This document shows positions 4,952 through 11,601 of a DNA stretch of 11,784 nucleotides, piece by piece (within the stretch, counting starts at the first letter, position 1; every line of letters starts with the position of its first letter). Origin of the DNA: Sodaliphilus sp050873765 (lineage in GTDB: Bacteria; Bacteroidota; Bacteroidia; Bacteroidales; Muribaculaceae); contig JBNMJK010000072.1 in the NCBI GenBank assembly GCA_050873765.1, positions 1 to 11,784 on the forward strand, given 5' to 3'. The notes under the pieces were generated by a model that had not been told where the DNA came from, did not search any database, and saw only the letters and a list, made by a program, of their open reading frames with translations. A program made the position numbers and the translations under genes.

Positions 4952-5905
4952 TTATTTCACCTCTGCGCCCATCACGTTATATTTCTTGTCGCCGGCGATG
5001 ATGTAAACCTGGCCGTTTTCAACCACCTTGCGAGCCTTCACTTGTGTGGCGGCAGCAGCAGTAACGTCGTTGATACCAGAAGCAGGAACGGTAACCACTT
5101 TCACGTTATCGATAATCACGCGGTTCACCTTCACATTCACACCGTGAGGAGCGTTAGGATCAGCTGGCATACCTTCAAGCACATAGTTGGTGGTTTTTGT
5201 GCCGAAACTTGGAATCACCGACATGAAAGCCACTTGAGTTTCAGCGGTAGCGCCCTTGATGGTGAGTTCGTTCTTAGTGCCTTCAAAGGTCCAAGCCTGG
5301 AGAGTGTCCATAGTGATGAAAGCATCGGTTGGGATTTCGATAACAGCAGCCTTAATGGTCACGTCGTTCATATCGGCATCTTTATAAGCCACGTCTAAGG
5401 TCTTCTTTGCGCCTTCAATTTCACCTGCGCCAAGCACAGCCACGCAGTAGTACTGGTAGTCGTGCACCAGACCGCTCTTGTAAGAGCCGTCGGCGTTGAG
5501 AATCTGGTTAGAAGTGTAGCCGATACCCTGCCAAGAGAGCTTCACGTCGGTTGGCTGGGTAAGAGAAGCAAACTTAGGTGACACGAGGTCGCCACCGTAG
5601 CTAGTCTTTGAAAAACGGATATAGCCACGGCAAGCATACATGTAGGTGGTGCGTGAGCTCCAACCGTTGAGGTCGTCAACACGGCCATCATTCTGGATGC
5701 CTGTATAGTTAGGGTTATACTTCACGCCATCAGCATCAATACCAGTCCATGGGTTCTTGCCATAAAGAGGCTTGCCATTTTCGTCCACTGCTTTTTCAAG
5801 CTTGTCGAAGTTCTCTTCAAGCACCACATTTTGTGCTTGCATACCACACACTGCAGCCACCGACAGAGCAGCCGCCATCAAAAATTTAGAGTAATTTTTC
5901 TTCAT
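4952..5905 (-). CDS. Secreted protein of unknown function, paralogue 2
   Basis: A 317-residue protein, family not recognised. The signal peptide covers about residues 1-24 (MKKNYSKFLMAAALSVAAVCGMQA, then QNVV). The body matches paralogue 1 in order and spacing: ENFDKLE, YGKNPWTG, DDLNGWSSRT, GYIRFSKTSYGGD, VSPKFASLTQPTDVKLSWQGIGY, HDYQYYCVAVLGAGEI, LQAWTFEGTKNELTIKGATAETQV and PHGVNV. The final 24 residues are nearly identical to those of paralogue 1, closer than the rest. Differences cluster in the signal peptide, in the 60-80 region and before the tail, with one four-residue gap. Conserved aromatic and Gly/Asp residues suggest a ligand-binding beta fold, possibly on the cell surface, but no catalytic motif is recognisable. 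The gene arose by tandem duplication with its neighbour. Confidence 0.75.
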   Translation of the reverse strand: MKKNYSKFLMAAALSVAAVCGMQAQNVVLEENFDKLEKAVDENGKPLYGKNPWTGIDADGVKYNPNYTGIQNDGRVDDLNGWSSRTTYMYACRGYIRFSKTSYGGDLVSPKFASLTQPTDVKLSWQGIGYTSNQILNADGSYKSGLVHDYQYYCVAVLGAGEIEGAKKTLDVAYKDADMNDVTIKAAVIEIPTDAFITMDTLQAWTFEGTKNELTIKGATAETQVAFMSVIPSFGTKTTNYVLEGMPADPNAPHGVNVKVNRVIIDNVKVVTVPASGINDVTAAAATQVKARKVVENGQVYIIAGDKKYNVMGAEVK

Positions 5906-5947
5906 AAATCGAATGTTTTATTAGTTGGTTAAAGTAGTAATCACACA

Positions 5948-5955
5948 CAAAGATA
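5948..5955 (-). promoter_or_regulatory. -7 box TATCTTTG for secreted paralogue 2
   Basis: A perfect TAnnTTTG match 42 bases before the start codon at 5905. The -33 position offers only ATTG at a short 15-base spacing. It shares a 215-bp divergent region with the GH97 promoter. Confidence 0.5.
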
Positions 5956-6060
5956 AAGATTATTTCAATACAATGTAACACTAAGCTGATGTTTTTTTTA
6001 TCAAAAACTTCTCAGCGTGATTTTTTGGCACGATTTTAACGCATTTGCAGCGAATTTTCC

Positions 6061-6068
6061 TAAATTTG
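6061..6068 (+). promoter_or_regulatory. -7 box TAAATTTG for the GH97 gene
   Basis: TAAATTTG fits TAnnTTTG and lies 52 bases before the ATG at 6121. TTTG at 6044-6047 is only 13 bases upstream, closer than the usual -33 spacing. The leader is A-rich just before the ATG, which is common for well-translated Bacteroidetes genes. Confidence 0.5.
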
Positions 6069-6120
6069 TGGAAGAAACTAATCTTCACTCATACTGTAAA
6101 CATTAAAAGAAAATCAAAAT

Positions 6121-8046
6121 ATGAAACAGATCCTCTTTATCTCAGTGTTGGCCTTCGCCTGCCTCGGTGCGTGGGCTAAGAGCTACCAGCTTTCCTCGCC
6201 CGACGGCAAACTTAAAGTGAACATCGAAAACAACAATTCCGCCACCACTTTCTCCGTGAGCCACAGTGGCACGCCTGTGCTGCTGCCGTCGGCTCTGGGC
6301 ATGAGCGTGGAAGGCGGCAAAACGCTGGCTGCGGAACGCTGCAAGTCGGCTAAAGAATCGGGTGGAGAGCAATGCCACGTGCTCACGCTCAATTTTGGCA
6401 AATACGCGGTTGAATTCCGGGCCTACAATGGTGGCGTGGCTTATCGGTTCGTCACCCATTTCCCCGGCTCGCTCACCATCACCGATGAGCAGGTGCAGTT
6501 TAACTTGCCTTCCGACTGCCTGGCTTATGAAGCACCCGCCAACTCCCACCACAAGACCACCGATCTGCGCGACCAGGCCTACTGCTCATTTGAGAACACG
6601 TATCAATACGCGCACCTCTCGCAGCTTGATCAGCATCACCTGGGCCTTTCGCCCATGCTCATCGAGCTCGGGGGCGGTAAGAAACTGCTGATTGGCGACT
6701 ATAATGTGCGCAGCTATCCCGGAATGTTCTTGCTTCCCAGCAAGGGTAATGCGGTGAAAGGTTTTTTCCCTCCTTATCCCAAACATGAGTATCAGGGCGA
6801 CCACAATAATCTGCAAATGATAGTGGACGACTGGGAAAACTATATTGCCACCACCGCCGGCTCGCGTACCTTCCCCTGGAAAATGATGCTCGTGAGCGAG
6901 AACGACGCCGACTTGCTCACCACCGAAGTGCCCCGGTTGCTTGCCGATGCGCCAGTGCTCGATGCCAGTTGGGCGAAGCCGGGAAAAGTGGCTTGGGACT
7001 GGTGGAACGCCTGGAACCTGAAAGGGGTGGACTTCAAAACCGGTGTCAATAACCAAACTTATCAATACTACATCGACTTTGCCGCAAAAAATGGCATTGA
7101 ATATGTGATTCTCGATGAAGGCTGGGCTGTGAACAAGAAGGCCGACTTGATGCAGGTGGTGCCAGAAATAGACTTGTCTATGCTTGTTGCCTATGCGAAG
7201 GAGCGTGGTGTGGGCATTGTGCTGTGGGCTGGCTATAAGGCTTTTGAGCGCGACATGGAGAATGTGTGCCGCCATTACAGCGCAATGGGCGTGAAGGGCT
7301 TCAAAATCGACTTTATGGACCGATGCGACCAGGAGATGATGGTGTTTCTTGAGAAGGCGGCAGCCACTTGCGCCAAATACCACTTGTTCTGCGACTTCCA
7401 TGGCGCGCCGGTGCCAAACGGCATGACCTACACCTATCCTAATGTGCTGAATTTTGAAGCCGTAGCCGGACAGGAGCAGGTGAAATGGAGCAAGTTTGAG
7501 AAGTACGACCAGGTGCGCCACGAAACACTGTTGCCCTTCATTCGCCAGGTGGTGGGCCCGATGGACTACACGCAGGGCGCTATGCGCAATGCCACCAAAA
7601 AGAATTTCTACCCTTGCCACTCTCAGCCCATGAGCCAGGGCACACGCTGCCGCCAGTTGGCACTGTACTTGATTTTCGACTCGCCCTTCAATATGCTCTG
7701 CGACTCGCCCACCAATTATGAGGCTGAGCCTGAATGTCTCGACTTTATTGCTAAAGTGCCCGTGGTGTGGGACGAGCGCCGCGTGCTGAAGGCTAAAGTG
7801 GGGCAATACGTGGTGGAGGCCTGCCGGAAAGGCAACACTTGGTATGTGGGTGGTATCAGCAACTGGAAAGCGCGCGACTTCTCGCTCGACCTTGGCTTTA
7901 TCGCTGGCAAGAAGATGGAACTGTTTGTGGATGGCGTGAACGCGAATCGCCACGCTGAAGACTACAAAAAGACTACAGGCACCGTGCCAGCCACATTGAA
8001 TGTGCATTTGGCTCCAGGCGGCGGCTTCGTGCTGAAAGCAGAATAG
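6121..8046 (+). CDS. GH97 family glycoside hydrolase, retaining alpha-galactosidase type
   Basis: A 641-residue exported enzyme with a signal peptide of about 19 residues (cleavage near AWA-KS). The order is the GH97 one: N-terminal beta-sandwich (about 22-270), TIM barrel (about 280-550, starting at VAWDWWNAW) and a short C-terminal beta domain. The barrel carries GFKIDFMDRCDQ with D397, at the place where characterised retaining GH97 alpha-galactosidases have their nucleophile; inverting SusB-type alpha-glucosidases lack it. NFEAVAGQE (E446 and E452) supplies the likely acid/base and calcium ligands; E452 lies 55 residues after D397, the spacing I recall for the Bacteroides enzyme. The usual motif has Asp-Asp after the Arg; here it is Cys-Asp. 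Likely substrate is terminal alpha-galactosides in plant or host glycans, acting in the periplasm. No SusC/SusD pair is in the window, so its locus is not a standard polysaccharide utilisation locus. Confidence 0.92.
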   Translation: MKQILFISVLAFACLGAWAKSYQLSSPDGKLKVNIENNNSATTFSVSHSGTPVLLPSALGMSVEGGKTLAAERCKSAKESGGEQCHVLTLNFGKYAVEFRAYNGGVAYRFVTHFPGSLTITDEQVQFNLPSDCLAYEAPANSHHKTTDLRDQAYCSFENTYQYAHLSQLDQHHLGLSPMLIELGGGKKLLIGDYNVRSYPGMFLLPSKGNAVKGFFPPYPKHEYQGDHNNLQMIVDDWENYIATTAGSRTFPWKMMLVSENDADLLTTEVPRLLADAPVLDASWAKPGKVAWDWWNAWNLKGVDFKTGVNNQTYQYYIDFAAKNGIEYVILDEGWAVNKKADLMQVVPEIDLSMLVAYAKERGVGIVLWAGYKAFERDMENVCRHYSAMGVKGFKIDFMDRCDQEMMVFLEKAAATCAKYHLFCDFHGAPVPNGMTYTYPNVLNFEAVAGQEQVKWSKFEKYDQVRHETLLPFIRQVVGPMDYTQGAMRNATKKNFYPCHSQPMSQGTRCRQLALYLIFDSPFNMLCDSPTNYEAEPECLDFIAKVPVVWDERRVLKAKVGQYVVEACRKGNTWYVGGISNWKARDFSLDLGFIAGKKMELFVDGVNANRHAEDYKKTTGTVPATLNVHLAPGGGFVLKAE

Positions 8047-8056
8047 CGAGTTAAAA

Positions 8057-8105
8057 TTAGAAGTTAGAAATTAGAGGTTAGAGGTTTGAGATTAGAGGTT
8101 AGAGA
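8057..8105 (+). repeat. Heptamer array, left arm (TTAGANN x7)
   Basis: Seven consecutive 7-bp units begin at 8057: ttagaag, ttagaaa, ttagagg, ttagagg, tttgaga, ttagagg, ttagaga, with a decayed eighth (ttggggg). The array starts ten bases after the GH97 stop. Its reverse complement matches the right arm at 8183-8259, so the two arms can pair over about 49 bp in several 7-bp registers. Confidence 0.9.
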
Positions 8106-8125
8106 TTGGGGGAAAGGCTAAAAAT

Positions 8126-8170
8126 ATGCCCAATATGCCCAATATGCCTATTAAGCCTATCATACCCATT
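8126..8170 (+). repeat. Nonamer repeat core between the heptamer arms (5 units)
   Basis: Five 9-bp units: ATGCCCAAT twice, then ATGCCTATT, AAGCCTATC and ATACCCATT. They lie in the loop between the two heptamer arms. In one frame they would read Met-Pro-Asn/Ile repeats, but there is no promoter and no extended frame, so they are treated as noncoding. Confidence 0.8.
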
Positions 8171-8182
8171 CAGGTCCTCTTT

Positions 8183-8259
8183 CTAATTTCTAATCTCTAA
8201 CCTCTAACCTCTAATCTCTAATCTCTAATCTCTAATCTCTAATCTCTAATCTCTAATCT
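8183..8259 (+). repeat. Heptamer array, right arm (CTAAYNT x11)
   Basis: Eleven perfect-phase 7-bp units: ctaattt, ctaatct, ctaacct twice, then ctaatct seven times. Two decayed units (ctatttt, ctatcct) follow, and the last supplies the menA TAG stop codon (8267-8269). The seven identical outer units suggest recent expansion by slippage. On this strand the unit gives TAA and on the other TAG; since 7 is not a multiple of 3, the array contains stops in all six frames. Confidence 0.92.
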
Positions 8260-8266
8260 CTATTTT

Positions 8267-9181
8267 CTATCCTTTTATGCAGAGCACTGCGCAGAGGAGG
8301 ATTGTGAAGATGAGCATGTTGCGCGCTGTGGCTCCGAGCAGGGGATTCAAGGCGGCGCCGTCGGTGTGGGTGAGTTTGCGCCATGTGGCTATGTGTAGCA
8401 TTACATACACCACCACGGGAACCACGAACCACCACCCGGAAGCAAAATAGAGCCTTAGCCACACCACACCCATCACCGACATCGCCATCAGCCCATTCAG
8501 CAGATAGGCGAAGGCCGCAAGTTTTCGGCCGAACACCACCACCGAGGTGCGCTTGCCCGCCTCCCGGTCGTCGTCCACATCACGATAGTTGTTCACCAGC
8601 AGCACATTCACCCCCATAAATCCTATGGCTATGCCGGCAATCACGGCAAATGGGTGGAAGGTGCCGCCCACCACGTAATAGGTGAACGCCACTGGCACAA
8701 GTCCGTAGAATCCCATCACCGCCACCTCGCCTAAGGCATGGTAGCTCAATGGATATGGGCCTGCACTGTAGGCGAAAGCAAACACGGCAATGAGCGCGCC
8801 TGCTGCAATGAGCATCAGCCAGTTGGCATAGCCATCGCCAGGCTTCACCACCGCAAGCATACTCAGCCCTACAAGGCAGGCGGCCACGAGTGTGCCCACC
8901 ATGGCGCGCTTCATGGTGTGAGGCTTGATGTCGCCCTCAGTGACACCTCTACGGGGACCTACGCGCCCTTTCTTGTCGGTTCCGGCCTTGAAGTCGAAAT
9001 ATTCATTTGCCAGATTCGACACGATCTGCGCCAGCACCGCAAACACCACACACAGCAGCGAGGGCAGCAGGCGGAACACGCCGTTGAATTTTGCCAGCCC
9101 CACTGCTATCAGCACGCCACTCACCGACACCGGCAAGGTGCGTAGCCGTATAGCCTCTATCCAAATCTTTACTTGCTTCAT
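8267..9181 (-). CDS. menA: 1,4-dihydroxy-2-naphthoate polyprenyltransferase (MenA)
   Basis: A UbiA-superfamily membrane prenyltransferase that joins the polyprenyl chain to 1,4-dihydroxy-2-naphthoate, giving demethylmenaquinone for anaerobic respiration. The frame is open further upstream, but the ATG at 9181 (MKQVKIWIEAIRLRTLP) gives 304 residues, the usual length, and follows a -7 box 18 bases before it. The first Asp-rich motif is NEYFDFKAGTD at 59-69, the second NNYRDVDDDREAGKRT at 197-212; both are intact and bind Mg-diphosphate. Eight or nine hydrophobic segments are visible. The stop codon is the outermost degenerate unit of the heptamer array. Transcribed divergently from the lipoprotein gene at 9265 and convergently with GH97. 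No other men gene is nearby. Confidence 0.93.
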   Translation of the reverse strand: MKQVKIWIEAIRLRTLPVSVSGVLIAVGLAKFNGVFRLLPSLLCVVFAVLAQIVSNLANEYFDFKAGTDKKGRVGPRRGVTEGDIKPHTMKRAMVGTLVAACLVGLSMLAVVKPGDGYANWLMLIAAGALIAVFAFAYSAGPYPLSYHALGEVAVMGFYGLVPVAFTYYVVGGTFHPFAVIAGIAIGFMGVNVLLVNNYRDVDDDREAGKRTSVVVFGRKLAAFAYLLNGLMAMSVMGVVWLRLYFASGWWFVVPVVVYVMLHIATWRKLTHTDGAALNPLLGATARNMLIFTILLCAVLCIKG

Positions 9182-9198
9182 TTCAAAAAAAATATGGG

Positions 9199-9206
9199 CA
9201 AAATTA
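9199..9206 (-). promoter_or_regulatory. -7 box TAATTTTG for menA
   Basis: TAATTTTG on the minus strand fits TAnnTTTG and ends 17 bases before the chosen menA ATG, supporting that start over the longer frame. The corresponding box for the divergent gene is only 23 bases away, so the two promoters overlap. Confidence 0.55.
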
Positions 9207-9229
9207 CAAAATTCCAAAGAAATTTTCCA

Positions 9230-9237
9230 TAAATTTG
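9230..9237 (+). promoter_or_regulatory. -7 box TAAATTTG for the lipoprotein gene group
   Basis: TAAATTTG fits TAnnTTTG, 27 bases before the ATG at 9265. No clear -33 element is present. It probably serves the lipoprotein gene and may extend into the SpoU gene, as no terminator is seen between them. Confidence 0.5.
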
Positions 9238-9264
9238 TAGGCAAAGAGCAATTCATACACATCA

Positions 9265-9867
9265 ATGATAACACGAATTTTTTCCTTATTTATAATAGCG
9301 GTGCTGTGCTTCGCTTGCTCGTCGGGCGGCGACGGCACCAACATTCAGGACACCTTTTTGGGCTCGGTGCAGTTTGGTCAGCAAAAGCAGGAAGTGCTTG
9401 ACGAGCTGTATCAGCAGCACTTTGTGGACGCTGCATCGGGGCAGGCCGACAGTCATTTCGACACCATTCCCTTGGACAACGGCGACTACAGCGAATTGAA
9501 GATTCTTGCCAGCAAACCGGCAGCCACCGACACCGCCGCCATGGAATTCGCCTTTCTGGGCCAACGGTGGCTCAATGTGCAGATCCAGTTCGACGGCAAC
9601 GGGCTGTACTGCCTCACTTTCAGAGCCAAATCAGCGAAAAAGGAAGCCACGAATGTGCTGTTCTCCGCCGTGCTGAAGACGCTGCAAAAATCCTACGCCA
9701 TGAAGCGGATGGTGATAGGCCACTCCTCGGCAGAAGGCGAGCCTACCGACATCATGGGCTACCGTTATGAAAACGACGGTAAAATGGTGCAGCTCTATAT
9801 CGATGAGAATCCCGACGGCACTTCTGCCGCCATTCTCTCCTATATAGCCAACAACCCGCAGCCGTGA
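9265..9867 (+). CDS. Putative lipoprotein, function unknown
   Basis: A 200-residue protein I do not recognise. The first 17 residues are a short hydrophobic signal (MITRIFSLFIIAVLCFA) ending at C18, followed by SSGGDG, which fits lipidation with a polar linker; the residues before Cys (CFA) deviate from the strict lipobox. The rest has no membrane segment. It alternates short predicted strands and helices (FGQQKQEVLDELYQQ, WLNVQIQFDGNGLYCLTFRA, NVLFSAVLKTLQKSY, GKMVQLYIDEN), which is compatible with a small alpha/beta periplasmic domain. The ATG at 9265 sits 27 bases past a -7 box. A SpoU gene follows after 70 bp. Membrane location is inferred; no catalytic motif is visible. Confidence 0.7.
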   Translation: MITRIFSLFIIAVLCFACSSGGDGTNIQDTFLGSVQFGQQKQEVLDELYQQHFVDAASGQADSHFDTIPLDNGDYSELKILASKPAATDTAAMEFAFLGQRWLNVQIQFDGNGLYCLTFRAKSAKKEATNVLFSAVLKTLQKSYAMKRMVIGHSSAEGEPTDIMGYRYENDGKMVQLYIDENPDGTSAAILSYIANNPQP

Positions 9868-9937
9868 CCGGGCTTAGATGCCACATCTTATTTTCAAAAA
9901 AAAACGACACATTATAAAAAATCAATCATTCGCAAAA

Positions 9938-10738
9938 ATGGGAATCATTAAAATCGAAACGCTCACGCACCCAGGTGTAGAGGTGTTCAGCACACTCACC
10001 GAGGCGCAGCTGCGCAATAGGCTTGAGCCAGAGAAGGGCGTGTTCATTGCTGAAAGTCCGAAAGTGATTCGCGTGGCCCTTGATGCCGGTTATGAGCCTC
10101 TGGCGCTTTTGTGCGAGGAAAAGCACATCAGCGGCGATGCAGCCCCTATTATAAGGCAGTGTGAGCACATACCCGTTTATACCGGTAGCCGACCCCTGCT
10201 CGAGTCGCTCACAGGCTACACACTCACACGAGGGGTGCTGTGCGCCATGCGCCGCCCGCTGCCCAAAACCGTGGAGGAAGTGTGTGAGGGCGCTTCACGC
10301 ATTGCTGTGATTGATGGCGTGGTTGACACCACGAATATAGGTGCAATTTTCCGTAGCGCGGCGGCACTTGGCATAGATGCGGTGCTGCTCACGCCCACCT
10401 CGTGCGATCCGCTCAACCGCCGCGCGGTGCGGGTGTCGATGGGCTCAGTGTTTCTTGTGCCCTGGGCATGGCTCCACACACCAGTATGCAGCCTTTCCGA
10501 CTTAGGCTTCAAAACAGCCGCCATGGCGCTCACCCACGACAGCATCGGCATCGACGACCCACAGCTCGCCGCAGAGCCTCGGCTTGCCATCGTGCTGGGC
10601 ACGGAAGGCGACGGACTGTCGCAAGGCGTGATTGCCAGCACCGATTATGTGGTGAGAATACCCATGAGCCACCAAGTGGACTCGCTTAATGTGGCGGCAG
10701 CTTCAGCGGTGGCCTTCTGGCAACTCCGTAAAACCTAA
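9938..10738 (+). CDS. SpoU/TrmH-family 2'-O RNA methyltransferase
   Basis: A SPOUT (trefoil-knot) methyltransferase that transfers a methyl group from S-adenosylmethionine to a ribose 2'-OH in tRNA or rRNA. The ATG at 9938 (MGIIKIETLTHPGV) gives 266 residues; an upstream in-frame ATG at 9878 adds a Lys-rich, low-complexity stretch and is less likely. Residues about 10-105 form the substrate-binding domain (GVFIAESPKVIRVAL). The catalytic domain shows motif 1 DTTNIGAIFRSA at 130-141 (N133, R139), motif 2 IVLGTEGDGLS at 218-228 and motif 3 IPMSHQVDSLNVAAASAV at 241-258 (N251). The particular RNA target cannot be read from this. Seventy bases separate it from the lipoprotein gene, with no terminator, so co-transcription is possible. 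Confidence 0.9.
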   Translation: MGIIKIETLTHPGVEVFSTLTEAQLRNRLEPEKGVFIAESPKVIRVALDAGYEPLALLCEEKHISGDAAPIIRQCEHIPVYTGSRPLLESLTGYTLTRGVLCAMRRPLPKTVEEVCEGASRIAVIDGVVDTTNIGAIFRSAAALGIDAVLLTPTSCDPLNRRAVRVSMGSVFLVPWAWLHTPVCSLSDLGFKTAAMALTHDSIGIDDPQLAAEPRLAIVLGTEGDGLSQGVIASTDYVVRIPMSHQVDSLNVAAASAVAFWQLRKT

Positions 10739-10772
10739 TGTGGAATTTTTTGTTTAATGCCCTGCAAGGCTT

Positions 10773-10828
10773 CTAACGTCTAATCTCTAACGTCTAACGT
10801 CTAACATCTAATTTCTAATTTCTAACCA
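10773..10828 (+). repeat. Heptamer array in the mtgA leader (CTAAYNT x8)
   Basis: Eight 7-bp units: ctaacgt, ctaatct, ctaacgt twice, ctaacat, ctaattt twice, ctaacca. They end two bases before the mtgA ATG and so replace the entire proximal 5' untranslated region. The first four bases (CTAA) match those of the array at 8183-8259; the variable positions differ, with CGT common here and TCT there, suggesting local homogenisation. Confidence 0.9.
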
Positions 10829-10830
10829 AC

Positions 10831-11532
10831 ATGTATATCCTACGACGCATATTTCGCTGGCTTTCATTTGCCCTCATCTTCTTTATCGTTTCCTCCGTGT
10901 CGGCGGTGGTGATATTGAAGTGGCTGCCCGTTTACTACACACCATTAATGTTTATTCGCGTGGCAGAGCAAGTGGCAAACGGACGCTCCCCCAAGATAGA
11001 GCATGAATGGGTGGACATGGACCATATCAGCGAGAATATGCCGCTTGCAGTGATTTCGAGTGAAGACACACGGTTTCTGAAGCACCACGGCTTCGACTTT
11101 GAGGAAATATATAAGGCACGGCTCAAAGCCTTGCAAGGCGGAAAAGAGCGTGGTGCAAGCACCATATCGCAGCAAACAGCCAAAAACGTGTTTCTATGGC
11201 CGGGGCACAGCTGGGTGAGAAAGGGGTTTGAGGCCTATTTCACCGTGCTGATAGAATTTATTTGGGGCAAGGAGCGAATCATGGAAGTGTATCTCAATTC
11301 CATTGAAATGGGCGACGGCATCTATGGCGTGAAAGCCGTGGCCGAGCTCAACTTCGGCAAGAATCCCGACCAGCTCACCCGTCGCGACGCCGCGCTCATC
11401 GCTGCCACGCTTCCCAATCCTATTGAGCGCGACTCAAAGAACCCATCGGGCGCACTGCTGCGTCATCGCAACCGCATCGTGCAAGAAATGAAATTCATCA
11501 AGCACGTGCCCTTCGGCGTGCCCGTGCAGTAA
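10831..11532 (+). CDS. mtgA: Monofunctional biosynthetic peptidoglycan transglycosylase
   Basis: A 233-residue GT51 enzyme that polymerises lipid II into glycan strands at the outer face of the inner membrane. One N-terminal membrane segment (about residues 8-30) anchors it. GT51 motifs follow in order: SSEDTRFLKHHGFD with catalytic E78 (76-89), RGASTISQQTAKNVFL (107-122), KGFEAYFTVLIEFIWGKERIMEVYLNSIEMGDGIYG with second catalytic E152 (131-166), and the final AALIAATLPNP (187-197). The length is typical and no transpeptidase domain is attached. No -7 box of the usual form was found between the SpoU gene and the ATG; the 92-bp gap is mainly heptamer repeats, so transcription may read through from the upstream genes. 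Convergent with the helicase copy at the right edge. Confidence 0.95.
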   Translation: MYILRRIFRWLSFALIFFIVSSVSAVVILKWLPVYYTPLMFIRVAEQVANGRSPKIEHEWVDMDHISENMPLAVISSEDTRFLKHHGFDFEEIYKARLKALQGGKERGASTISQQTAKNVFLWPGHSWVRKGFEAYFTVLIEFIWGKERIMEVYLNSIEMGDGIYGVKAVAELNFGKNPDQLTRRDAALIAATLPNPIERDSKNPSGALLRHRNRIVQEMKFIKHVPFGVPVQ

Positions 11533-11601
11533 ATCTTTGAAGAACTTGATTGTGAGGAAAGTTGATTTTGAAAAAACTGACTTGGAGAGGGTAAGTGTGA
11601 A

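Noticed and set aside
6586..8007. Long minus-strand frame of 473 codons opposite GH97
   Set aside because: It is antisense to a clear GH97 gene, has a His/Val-rich composition typical of mirror frames in high-GC codons, and no recognisable domain.
8126..8173. Short peptide Met-Pro-Asn repeat encoded by the nonamers
   Set aside because: No promoter, no extended frame and flanking repeats full of stop codons; the pattern follows from the 9-bp period alone.
8057..8259. CRISPR-like array
   Set aside because: The units are 7 bp and contiguous with no spacers, and no cas genes are present.
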